Below, in pieces: positions 10,958 to 23,500 of a stretch of DNA of 64,000 nt (positions are counted from its first letter, which is position 1; every line of letters starts with the position of its first letter). Origin of the DNA: Meloidogyne chitwoodi (lineage: Eukaryota; Nematoda; Chromadorea; Rhabditida; Meloidogynidae); contig JACZZP010000012.1 in the NCBI GenBank assembly GCA_015183035.1, forward strand, positions 1,116,001 through 1,180,000. The letters run 5' to 3'. The notes below the pieces were generated by a model. It was given only the letters and a program-made list of their open reading frames with translations, was not told the origin of the DNA and searched no databases. Both the position numbers and the translations under genes were made by a program.

Positions 10958-11647
10958 ATGACATCAAGAGTTCAACGGCTTTGGTTTCCAGGTGATGGAA
11001 GGCCTCGGGTTTTTTTGCCCGATTTTTGGATAAAACTATTGGAACCTAATAAGGTGGGTCATATGCGATTGCCAAAGTATGCTGCAATGTTCGAGGTGGA
11101 CAGTAGAATGTCTCGATTAGGTAATTATTTTTAATTTCACATAAATTCGGGTTCAGTCGGGGAGTACACTGCAGAGATAGCGATTACTATTTGGTTCTAT
11201 TTTATAAAATATTTTGATAAAAGTTTTATTTTAAATTAAGATATTTTTGTTTTTTTCTTAATTTAACTTAAGATGTTCGAGAATATTTGCAAAAAATTTA
11301 TAAATTGCCTGTACGAGATGTTCGGACGAGGAATTTGGAAGGAAAAATTCTTTGGGATTATCCATTAGATATAGCAAAGAGAAGGGCACTTTGGAAGGAT
11401 GAGGACAAAAAAGTGGCATTTGTGTTTTTTAAGGTTTTTTAATTTAAATATCTTCGAACTTGTTTTTCTTATCTGTTTTTATTTTTAGAAGGATTTTGTC
11501 GCAGAATTTCCAGATATATTTCCTAATGCTGAATCTGACAGTGACCTTAATAAAATTGAACAGATAAAAAGGGGTAACGTGAATAAGAATAACAGGGCTT
11601 ATGTAAACAAAGATAGAGCTGGAGTTGGCGAATTGTTGCCACTTTGA
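10958..11647 (+). CDS. mrpl-23: Mitochondrial ribosomal protein L23 (uL23m)
   Basis: A component of the large subunit of the mitochondrial ribosome near the polypeptide exit. The ATG at 10958 follows an ATATAG acceptor by one base, fitting a trans- or cis-splice site at the gene start. The protein (about 155 residues) begins MTSRVQRLWFPGDGRPRVFL and has the L23 pattern: FWIKLLEPNK, then FEVDSRMSRLDVREYLQKIY (animal MRPL23: F-x-x-P-x-x-M-T-x-x-D-L-R-x-Y-L-x-x-I-Y), VRDVRTRNLEG, KVAFVFFKKDFVAEFPDIF. The stop TGA is at 11645-11647. Two introns are visible (about 11121-11272 and 11432-11489). It lies 123 bp after UTP3 and 131 bp before SYF2. Confidence 0.88.
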
Positions 11648-11778
11648 TTTATTTTATAATTTTTTAATAAAATTATAAGAAATATTTTTTGTTGTTTATT
11701 ACAGAAATATGTTGATTTTTATTAATATTTTGTTATTTTTTTATAATCTTTATTTTAAATAATTTAAATTTGTTTCGT

Positions 11779-12901
11779 ATGAATACGAAAATTGACCTTG
11801 GTGTTTCTAAGTCAAGTTTGGCCCAGTTCAAGGATCGTTTCAAGGCTCTTCACCAGAAAAGAGTAATTTTGTTTTTAATTAAATTTTAAAGAATTTATAA
11901 ACATTCCAGGAAGAATCCAGAAAAATAAATCATGAACATGTAGTTGAGGAAGATAGGCGTTCAAAATTACCAGACAATTTTGAGGCAAAACGAAGGCGAC
12001 AGGAATGGGAATTACAAGAGCTTGAAGCAAAAAAGGTTCTTTAAAATTTTTCAAAATATTTTTTAAAATATATAATTATGTTAGAGGGCAGAAGAAAAAG
12101 GTGAAGATTTTGAACGTTTAAAGGCTTTGGATACTCAAGCTGATGTGGCGGAACGAATGGAAGTGGCAAAAAGGCGAAAGAACAAGCCAGATACTGGATT
12201 TGCTAGTATATAGCTTTTTAAAATATAAAGGGTTTTTATAGGTTAGATACTTTGAAAAATCTCATAAACTTTGTGTTATCACGTTTTTTGTGCTGACTAT
12301 TAATTTAAATATTTTTGCCTATTTTAAAGTTTAAATTTTAAAAATAATTTTTTAGTGTTTAAATTAATAAAATATTTTATTAAGGCTATGAAGCAATGTC
12401 ACTTCGTCAATATGAACGTCAAACAAATTCAATTAAACCAGATATGGAATCTTATCAGAAAATGAAAGAAACTTTGTATTAAATATTTATTCTAATTTAT
12501 TTAATAAAATTTTTATTTTTTTAGGGGAGAAGAGCAATTCTATCCATCTTCTAATACGATTATTCAGGGTTCTCACTATCCAACAGATAAAGGATTAGAA
12601 CGTCTTTCAGAAGATGTTCATAATCAGTATAATTATTTTAAATTATAATTAAAAGTTCAAAAAATATTTTAGAAAATATTTTATTTTTCCTATTAATATT
12701 TTAGAAATATATAATTAATTACTCTAATTATTTAGAATGAAAAAACGTGATCAATATCATCGTAGACGAATGTTTGATCCAGATGCACCTATTGACTTTA
12801 TTAATGAACGAAACCGTAAATTTAATCACAAATTGGAAAGATATTATGGAAAATATACTGCTAACATTAAAGAAGATTTGGAACGTGGAACTGCAATTTA
12901 A
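11779..12901 (+). CDS. syf-2: SYF2 pre-mRNA splicing factor
   Basis: SYF2 (p29, GCIP-interacting protein) is a subunit of the NineTeen-complex-associated active spliceosome. The ATG at 11779 opens [20 protein letters not shown]. Exons continue with the helical, charge-rich body ([20 protein letters not shown] near 11968, [20 protein letters not shown] near 12090). The characteristic C-terminal block follows: [20 protein letters not shown] near 12385, [20 protein letters not shown] near 12568, [20 protein letters not shown] near 12738, [20 protein letters not shown] near 12815, ending TAA 12899-12901. All signature positions are intact and the length (about 235 residues) is normal. It is the last gene before the 12-kb A+T desert, so its 3' UTR probably extends into that. 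Confidence 0.92.
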
Positions 12902-13417
12902 TTTTGATTTTTGAATTAAAAATTATGATTTTTAACTGAAAATTTGTATGATTATTTGAATTTTGAAATTAAAAATATACTTTTATTGAACTTTTATTTA
13001 AAATATAATTTAGAAAATTTTATATAGATTTTTTGGAAAAATTAATTCTAAAAATATTTTAAAATTCTATAAAGAAGAGTATATGTACATATTATTTAAA
13101 TTAATATTAACTGAATATTTCAAATTAAACCAACATTTGGATTTTCACAAAAAAACTTTAAATTAGGAAATTTGATAATAATAATTTATTTTGTTTAAAA
13201 GAATATATTAAAATTAAAACATTTAAAAATATAATTATTTTTTTAATTTTACTTTATAAAAAAGAGTAATTTTGAACATTTATTTTTTTATTTAAATCCC
13301 TTTTTATATAAAAATAAAATATTTTTCATAAATATATTAATAATAATAAATTTTTTATTTAATATTTTTGTTTGGGCAAAGAACATAAAAAAAATAAATA
13401 AATATTTTTAATCATGC

Positions 13418-13525
13418 GTCACGTCCGTCCATCAAATAGATCAACTAATATTATTAAAAATAATACATACCATTTTTATTATTAAAAACATTAATTAGTT
13501 GCGATTACTATAGAAATGGCGTGAC
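13418..13525. other. Imperfect long hairpin in a GC-richer island
   Basis: GTCACG (13418-13423) pairs with CGTGAC (13520-13525), and AACTAAT (13443-13449) pairs with ATTAGTT (13494-13500). A partly matched segment lies between and the loop is A+T rich. The local composition differs from the surrounding desert. It might be a precursor-like hairpin or a relic of a small transposon; several internal loops make a miRNA call weak. Confidence 0.35.
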
Positions 13526-15136
13526 TTTTTTAGCCAATAAAAATATTAATATTTAATTAAATAATTATATTTTAAAAATAAATTAATTAAAATTCAAAGC
13601 AAATCTTACCCCAAAAGTTAATCATTTGAGAAGAAAAGTTATTTTAAAATCTGATCTTAGATTATAATATTTAAATTTATATATTTTTTAAATTTTGTTT
13701 TGCAATATTTTAAATTATTTTCATTGCCAATTTATAATAAAAAAATTAATTAAATTTTTCTCTTTATTAAATATCATTAATTGTTTTAAATATATTTTTT
13801 ATTTTATTTTACAATTTTTGATATGAATCCAAAATAATTCTTTTTTTTTTTTTAATTTTTTTTTTAATAATTTGTTTAAAGTCACGAGAATTGATAACAC
13901 ACAAATAAATAAATTTTTTATTTATTTAACAAACTTGACAAAAATAAAGTCAATTTTTGGGTAAAAATATGTCCAAATTTAAAAAAAAATTAAATTCTTT
14001 ACAAAATATTAAATTATTTTTTTTTTAATTATTTATTTTTAATTAATATTTTTTCCTTTTTTATAATCATAATATTTTTATATTTAAATTTTGATAAGAA
14101 AAAAATTATTTTTATAAAATTGTGTTTTGATTTGTTTAAAATATTATTAGTTGAAGAACATTTTTTTCTTTCTGTTCTCTTTTTTTTTATTAAAATAAAA
14201 AATGACTTTTGGAGGTATATTAATTGAAAATAAATTAATATATTTATTTATTTTTGCAAATATTTTTATTTAAAAATAAATATCTTATTTTGAAACACAT
14301 CCAAATACAAATTTGTATTAAATAACTAGTTTATATATTTAAAATATATAAATTATTTAAAATACACTACTAAATTAGGGAAAATATTTATTATTATTTT
14401 TTTTAATTAAAAATATGTAGATAAATAAATAAATAAAATTTTTTTTAAAAAAAGTGAATTAAATATTTATTTTAGTAATTTTATCCTAAAATTATTTTTA
14501 TTAAAAATTTTATTATTTTTAAATTCCAAAATTAATAAATATATTTTAAATAAATATAATTATTTATTTAATGTTCCAGTATCTGTCTTCAATCATTTTA
14601 TTTAAAAAAAGCATCTTATCATTATTATTATATATTTATTTGCCAAAAAAATTAAAAAAAAATGCAAAATATATTATATTAGGTTAAGGGAAAAAGGAAA
14701 AAGAGTAAAAACAATTTTAACAAAAAATATATTTTTATTTATTTTTATCTTTTTTTTAAATAAATAATCAAAGAACATTTATATTAATTTACTAATAATA
14801 TTCTTACAATTTTTAATAATTTATTATCAATTATATCTTCTTCTTTTTTTTTAATAAATTTATTTTATTGACACACCTTTATATTTATTTTATTTTTTAA
14901 AATATTATTTTATAATTTTAATTTATATAAATAAAAATAAATAAATTAATTTAATAAGTAATTATATTTTTAGGTTTAATATTGATTTTATAAAATATAA
15001 AAATTTATTTATTTTATTTCTTTATTTAATTAAAATAAATTAAAAAATCAATTTTTAATTTTTCTAAAATTTTCATAAAATAATTAAATTTATTTTTAGA
15101 ATTTAATTAATTAATTATTTATATTTATATGACCTA

Positions 15137-15160
15137 AAAAATAAATAAATAAATAAATAA
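15137..15160. repeat. (AAAT)n microsatellite
   Basis: About six consecutive AAAT units, one of the clearest of many such patches in the desert. Confidence 0.8.
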
Positions 15161-18100
15161 CCCAGATAAATAAATTAAAAAAAAAAAGAAAATATTTATT
15201 TATTTTTAAATATATTATTTTATTTAATTAAAATAATTAAATAAATATTTATTTATTTTATTTTTTAAAATCCTTTCTATTTTTGAAAATATTTAATATT
15301 TTATTTTTTAATAAATTTCAACTAATATATTTTATTTATTTTTTTATAAATAATTTCAATTAAATTAATTAATTTAAAAAGAAAATATTTCTTATTTTTT
15401 TAATCATTTTTAATAAAATATAATTAAAAGGAAAGAGAATTTAGTATTAAAAAAATATATTTTATTTTGGATAAATTCCAAATAAAATATTTAGGGATTA
15501 TTTTATTTTCTTTTTTATTTATTTATTAGTCCTTTTCTATTAAAAAATAATTTTTCTTTTTATCTTTAGTTAATCTTTGTTCTATAAATTTATAAATTAT
15601 TTTCCCTTTATTGTCTCTTTTTTTCTCTTTTATTAGAAATTGGAAATAAAAAATAGATTTAAAAAAAATAAAAAAGTCATATGATTTTTAAAAAAATAAT
15701 TAATAAATTAACAATAATTTTTATTTATTTTTTTTAAAATTATTTTTAAATATTTCATTTATTTTTAGTAAAATATACCCTTTTATTTTATTTTATAATT
15801 CAAAGAAATATGTATAGCTATTTTCTAGGTATTTTTGTTTTTTATTTTATTTTTTGCCAAAAATAGATTTAGAAATAGGCAAATAAATGTAATTTTTATT
15901 TATTTATTTTTATTTCCTTGTTTTTTTTTAATACAAAACACAAAAATAAATATTAAAAAGTAAAATAAATAAATAAAATTATTTATAATATTTATTTTTA
16001 TAAATTTTAGAAAAAATTAAATTATTTAAAAATTGTTTATAAATAAATTTATTTAATTAAAAAACATTAAAAATATATTAAAATTTATTGCAAAAGTTTT
16101 AAAAAATTAAAATAATATTTATTTTTATTAATTTTATTTAAACAGAAAATAAATAAATATCTTTTTTTATTTTATTTAAACATCGATTTTAAATAAAAAA
16201 AGAATAAATTCTTTTTGAGGTTGTTTCTTCTTCTTTTTTAAATTTATTACCGCCCACGGAAAGAATTTAAAAATATATTCTTTGGTTTTTTTTAAATAAA
16301 TATTGGAAATACACGTCAATTGTTTCTTTTTTTTATAAATAAATAAATATTTTTCTTTTTTTTTTCTCGAAAAAAATGTCAAAGTAATTGTTTTCTTTTA
16401 ATTTATTTTTAAATTATTTTATAATATTTACTATAAAATATTAATTATTAATTATTATTATTCTTTTTAAAATAAAACTAAAAATATTATTATTTATTTT
16501 TAAATTATTTTATAATATTTTTAAATATTATTTTATTCTCGAATGTTTTTTTATTTAAAAATTGTTTCTTTTTTTTTTTAATATTATGTATTCTTTTTCC
16601 TTTAAAAAATAACACAAATATATTATTAATGGCCTTTAGTCTCTCCTCTTTTTGTGACAGTCGAACGCTCGCATTAAAATAAAAAATATATTTTTCACAT
16701 AATAAATTCTTCTTTTTTTCTCGTTTATTTTTCTTGTCTGAAAATAAGTAAAAGAAACAAAAAATAATATTTATATATGTATATGTACATTACAATTTAC
16801 ATTTAAACATAAAAATGTATTTATTATATATTTCATTTATATTTAAAACAATTAAATTATTTATTTATTTTTTATTCAAAATTAGACAAAACTATTTTTT
16901 TAATTTTAAATAAATATATTCTCTCCTGATATTTTATTTCTTTTTTTTTTTATTAAAAAAAAAAGCTTTGAAAAGCACTTGACAGTTAAAAAGAAAAAAG
17001 AAACAAGGAAGTAGTAAAGAGAATAAAAAAAAAGAAGAATTGTTGCCATGCCAAATAAATAAAAAAAAATATTATTTATTCATTTTTAGACTAATAAATA
17101 TATTAAAAAATATTTAGTTAAATTATTTTTATTTTTTTCTTCTCTTTTTTAAATTTAATTAAACTTTTTTAAATATATTTATTTATTTTTATTTTTTTGC
17201 AGAATATTTATATAAATAAAGGTAAAAACCTAAACTTTATTTTTTTTAATTTTCATATATTTCTAACTAAAATTGTATATTAAATATAAAAATATATATT
17301 TTACTAAATTTTTTTTATTTTTTTAAAATTATATTTATAAATATTAAAATATTTTTTATAAATTTATTTTTTTAAAATATATTTGTCTGTTTATTGATAT
17401 CTACTTCTTTTATATATTTTTATTAAATAAAGAAATATTAAAATAAATAAATTAATTAATTGTCCTCTCATTAAATTAACAGCTGTAAAAATTATTTTAA
17501 TAAAAAATTAATAAATATTAATTTAAATAATTATTAATTTAAAAATTTAATTTTAAAAAAAGCAACAAAATAAAATTAATTTTTTAATTTTAATATTTAA
17601 TTTAAAATATTGAAAATATTTTTTAAAATTTAATTTTTTTATATTTTCTAATTAAATTAAAATAATTTTATTTATTTATTTATACATAATTGTCACTAAT
17701 TTATTTATTTATATGTACTTATATTTATATTATTTGTCTGAACAATAGTTTTTAATATATTTTATTTATTTTGTTGATTCAATAGTTTTTAACAGACACA
17801 AAACTTTTTTTTATTATTTAAATATTATTTCTCTTTAAAAATATAAAAACTTAAAAAAAGGACATATAAATAAATAAATAAATATATTTAAATTTAAATA
17901 TTATATTGCAATTTCTTTAAAATTTAAAAAACATTTATTTCTCATTACTCTTTTAATTAAAAATAAATAAATATCTTTTTGGCAATCTATTTTATTTAAA
18001 AAATATTTTTTTTAATAAAATAGATGAATATATTTAATATATTAATTATTTAAAAATACATTTATTTTATTAATTTATATTTTTATAAAGACCTTTTCTC

Positions 18101-20452
18101 TCAATATATTTAAATATAGGTGTATATATTATTTTTAAATTAATTTAAATAAATAAATATTTAAAGAATAATGAACACTTTATTTTTTTCTTTTTAAAAA
18201 CAACTGTCATTTTGATAAAAAAATATTTTTATTTTTTTATTTAGATTGATTGTTTCTTTTTATTTTTTTCTTTTAAAAAATTACTTTTTTATTTTTTCTC
18301 AAGAGAACAGCAATATATTTTTTAAAAAAAGAATACATATTTATATTTAAATAAATACTTTATTTACGTCAAACAAAAAAACTTTGAAAAGCTTTTAATA
18401 AAATAAAAAATATTAAAAATAGAAATAAATATTAAGGATTTATTTAAGTCAACTTATTTTAGTACAAAGTATTTATTTAAAATAATAATTAAAGGAACAA
18501 TTCACCCTATGAGAGAACAAAAGACTTTAAATAAATAAAATAATAAATAAGCAAAACTTTTTTAATATTTACTTTTTTTTTAAAAAATATTATTTTAAAT
18601 AATTCTTAATATTTTATTATTTATTTTCTACAACAATAAATTATAAAAAAATATTTTTTTTATTATTATTTTATTAAAAAATTAATTAATTTATTTATTT
18701 TTACTATATTTTAAATTTCTTTTCTTTTAAATTAAAATTAAATAAATATATTTTAATCATTTTTATCATTATAAATTAATTAATTACTTTTTTTATTTTT
18801 TAAGATAAGAAGAAAACACACATTTTCTTTTTTATTTTAAATTTATTTGGCAATTTTATTTAAATATTTTATTTTTTTTTATTTATATTTTTAATTAATT
18901 TTAATAAAAATACTAAAAATAAATTTATTTTTAGATAAAAAAATAAAACATTTAAATTATTTATATTATAATCTTTTTTTATTTAATTAATTATTTTAAA
19001 TCTCTTTTCTTTTATTTGAACACCAATCACAATAATCTATTTTATTTTCTCTTTTTATTTTTTTATTTAAAAATTTTTAAACTTATTTTCTTTAATTACC
19101 CAAAATAATGTTACCCCTTTCCTCTATAAAAAATATTTTTTTAGAGGCTCAAAGTTTCAAACAGACCAAAAAATAAAAATATTTAAAAATTAATCAATTA
19201 AATGTCCTTTATATTTTATTAAAAAACGTGACATACCTCAACTATTTAATTTATTTCCCTTTCTCTCACTACTTTTTTTTTTCAAATTATTCTAGAAAAT
19301 ATATATAATTTAAAAAAAAAAGAGACAAATGTTTTAACTTTTCTTTTCTTTGAAACGCAACAAAAGTAAAATAAAAAAATTGTCAATTTAAGGGAAAAAT
19401 AACAAAAAATAAATTAAAAATAAAGTTCAAAGATTAAATAATTTAAATATTTTAAAAAATAAAAAAAACAAAATTAAATAATTTTCTAACTCTTTTTAAT
19501 AATTTATTCTCTAAATATTCTTTAACTTTTAATTAAAATAAAATTAAAAGGTTAAGGAAGAGAATAAAAGGAAACAAAGAAAATTAAAAAAAGACACAAT
19601 CAATGCTGCACTTTTTAAATAAAATTAAAAAAAATCTATACTATTTCCTCATAAGGGCTACCACAACTGACTGACTGATTGACTAAAAAGATAAAGAGAA
19701 AAAAAAAAGCTTCAACTCTATCCTTATTGTCTACTCTCTTCTTTTATATATTATAGGTGTGTGTTGCTATGCTTTTTATTGTTATTTTAAATTTATTTTA
19801 AATTTATTCTTTCTCTCTTTCTTTCCCCAAAAATTTATTTTAAAATTATTCTCCCATTTATTTCCTTTCCTATTATATTTATTTATTTTTTTTTTCCCTT
19901 CACTTCAATTTTTATTTCCTTTTCTCTTCTTATAATTTAAAAAATAAAAAATACTTTAAGTAAACTCTGTTCTCTTCTTAAATATTTTATTTTTCCGTTC
20001 TTTTTATTTTTTTTGTTTATTTTGTCTCATCTTTAGTCTTGGCCCAATATTTTATTTTTTCTTTTATTTTTAAGTACTTATTTTTTTAAATCTTTTTCAA
20101 AATATTTTTTTTTTTATTTTTAAAATTATAAATAAAAAATAATTAATTATTTATTTTTTGATTTAAATATTATTTATTTAATTCTCTCTTTGTTTATTAT
20201 TTTTATTTATTGCGTGGGTGTGTTTTGTGTTTATATAAAATAAATAATAATTAAATATTTATTTTTTGTTTAAATTCTTCTAAAAACAACAAAATAAAAC
20301 TAAAAAATATAAAAATCAGAATATTCTTAATTTTAAATATTTAATTTTATTTAATTTATTATATCTAATATAATAATATTTTTAAATTTTTATTCTTGTC
20401 TCATTTTTGTGTTTCTTTTTTATTATTATTTTAAATAATAAATAATATCAGA

Positions 20453-20474
20453 CGTTCGTTCGACCGAATGAACG
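20453..20474. repeat. Short near-perfect palindrome CGTTCGTTCG/CGAATGAACG
   Basis: The 10-bp arms are separated by two bases and have one G:T-type mismatch. This is an isolated GC-rich spot in A+T-rich DNA, followed at once by a CTTT microsatellite (about 20484-20507) and, further on, a TTTA tract (20565-20592). It could be a protein-binding palindrome. No gene is attached to it. Confidence 0.6.
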
Positions 20475-20483
20475 AGAACACTT

Positions 20484-20592
20484 TTCTTTCTTTCTTTCTT
20501 TCTTTTTTTAAATGTGTTCCTCTTTTCTGTGCTTTTATTATTTTCTATGTGTTTTCTTTGGTTATTTTATTTATTTATTTATTTATTTATTA
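20484..20592. repeat. CTTT and TTTA microsatellites
   Basis: A run of about six CTTT units (20484-20507) and a run of about seven TTTA units (20565-20592) separated by non-repetitive T-rich sequence. The frame open through them is not considered a gene. Confidence 0.75.
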
Positions 20593-23500
20593 TTGCCAAC
20601 ATTTACGAACAGCCGGCTCTGTTTTTCTGTCTTTTTTATTTTTTACCGTCTACATAAAAATAAAGGAAAAGAAAAACCTCGTGAGTAGTTTTAGTCTGTC
20701 TAGTATTTTTTGTTTTTATATTTTTCTAATTTCCGTGCACTCATGAAAATGTCACAGAGATAAACATAATAATAATAATAAATAAATAAATATATTCTCT
20801 TTTAATAACCTTTAGACGCGTCTATTTTTTTTAAAGAATTTCTCTATTTTTTAATGCGTTCATTTGTGGAAATGTTTCTTCTTTTTCTTCTAAATGTTAT
20901 TCCTTCCCTTTTTTACTCAAAAATTGTTTTTATAAATTTGAAACTTTTTTTTAAATAAAATTAATTCTTCTTTTTATTTTTTCGTCCAAATATAAGAAAA
21001 TGAACTTTTTAATATAAAATATTTAATATATATGGGCTTTTTATGATTTTTTAAAATTTATTTTTTATTATTTTATATTTAACCTTGTCTTTTTTATTAT
21101 TATTTTTTTGTCTTTTTTTATTAACTTCCGTTAAATTTTAATTTTTATACTTTTTTATTATGTATAGAATAATATTCTCTTCAATTTATTTTTTAATAAT
21201 TACTTTGCACATTGGCATTTAATAATTCTTTTCTTTTTTAATAAAATAATTAAGACATATATGTACGTCTTTTTCTTTTTTATTTACTTAAAATTATATA
21301 AAAAATCCTCACGTTATATATAAAAGTATATTTATATAAAAAACATTAAATTCTGTCCTTAGCAACGAAATAAAAAAAGTGTCCAATAAATACATTTTAA
21401 TTATTGCAAAAATCTAAGTTTCCCTCTAAAAGCACTCAAAATGAATTATTTAAATAAATAAATAAATATATATTTTACATTAAATTTTAATTTAAAATAT
21501 ATTCTTTTTTTTCATAAGATGGAAAAAATTATTTTTTTCCCTTTTATATTTATGTACGAGTTTTAAAGTTATATAAAAAAGGTAAGAGAGGCCAAATTTT
21601 AGAAATTATTAAAAAAAAATAAATTAATTAATTAAAGTTTTAAAATTATTTAAGTAAAAAATATAAAATAATAAAAAATAATTATTTTATTTATTTTTTA
21701 ATTAATATAATAAATTAAAAATAAAAGCAATATTATTATTTTTAAAAATAATATTTTATTATTTATTTTATTTTTGAGACTAAAATTAATTATTTTATGT
21801 CTAATAAAAATAAATTGACATTTAATTTAAATTTATAAAAATATACATAAATATATTTAAATTAATTAATTAATTTAAATAAATAAATAAAATACTTACA
21901 ATTTTTAAATTAAAAAAAATTATTTCCGGTTTATCCTTTTTTTATATTTTTTTGCGCAATATTAAAAATAAATAAATATATTTAAGTACTAATGCTTTTT
22001 TAATATTCTTTTAAAAATATAGATAATATTTTTTAAATTATTTTCTTCCATTTTAATTAATATATTTTTTTTTTAATATTTTTTAATTAAAAAATAAATT
22101 AAGAATATTTATTTAAAATAAAATATTAAATATTTTTTAAATAAGAATATTAAAAATAATTTTTATTTTATTCTATTTTTAAAAATATATTTTATTAAAA
22201 AATATTTTTTTAAATATTCACTTTTCTATTAAAAATAAATTCTTTTTTTTTAATAAAAAAATTAATTCCTTCATTTATTTAATAATAATCTTTATGTTCA
22301 TTTTAATATATATTTTACATAATTTATTTTTTAAATTAGAATTTATTATTAAAAAAATATATATAGTATTTACTTCTTTTTAACTTTTTTTTTTTTAATT
22401 TTAAAATATAAAATTTAATTTTTAATATTTACACAATTGTGCAAGTTTCATTCATTACTTGGAAATTTATTAAATTATTTAAATGTTGCATTATTTTTTA
22501 ATTTAATTTTTAATATTTTATTGTCCTCAATCACGAGTATAATATAGTCTACTACAAATAATAATTTTTATTTTAAAAACTCTAACAAAAAATAAAATAA
22601 TATTTTATTATTAACACCTGCCAATTAATTTTATATTATTTTATATTTTAAAATATTTTATTTTTAATTTTTAAACTTTTTAATAATAATATTTTTTTAA
22701 TTTTAAATAACTACTTTAATTATCTATCTTTATTTTAATTAATTTAAATTAAAAAAAAATACTTTTTTTACCTGTCTAAAAAATAAATATTCTTAGTATT
22801 AAAAAAAATAATTAAAAAATATTTTATTTATTATTTTAATATTCTTTTAATCTTTTTTCTTATTATTATTAAAATAATATATTATTTATTTTTAATTTAT
22901 TTATTCCTTTTTATTATAAATAATTAATTTTAAAAATGTCTAAAATATTAAATAATCAAAAATTAAAATATATTTTCTTTGAAGCAAAATATTTAATTTA
23001 TAAATTTGCTAATTTGTAAGTGTAAACATTTTTTCTTTTTCTAATATTATTTTTAAAAAATATTTTTAGCTTAAAATTGTGCTAATTTTAAATAAATAAA
23101 AAATAATTTATTTATTTATTATTAAATATTATAATAATATATTCACATATATAACCTCTCTATTCATTTCATCATTTTTTCCCGAATTATTCCCTTAAGC
23201 AAAAAATTACTAGTCTTCTTTTTTAAATTATTTTCATTGTTTTTTTATATTTAATAGGACACGCGTATATTTATTTATTTATTTATAACAATAAAAGAAC
23301 ACAACAATGTGACCTAATTTACCTTTTTATTTTCTTTTTATTATTATTATATTATTTTTGTTTATAAAAAACATCAAAAAGTAACAAAGTAAAATATAAT
23401 TATTTTTTGAGTGGAAAACAATAAATAAACAAAAGAGAATATTATATAATTAATTAATTGTTTATATTATTTGTTTATTTTTGTCAGTTAAAATAATTAT

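Noticed and set aside
13418..13525. Confident microRNA precursor
   Set aside because: Several internal loops and a long A+T loop; no known mature miRNA sequence recognised. Kept only as a hairpin observation.
16176..16382. Lys-rich open frame in the A+T desert
   Set aside because: Composition only reflects A/T runs, with no conserved motif, splice context or start signal.
20468..20746. 92-residue Phe-rich open frame with membrane-like character
   Set aside because: Created by CTTT/TTTA microsatellites; hydrophobicity follows from T-rich codons.
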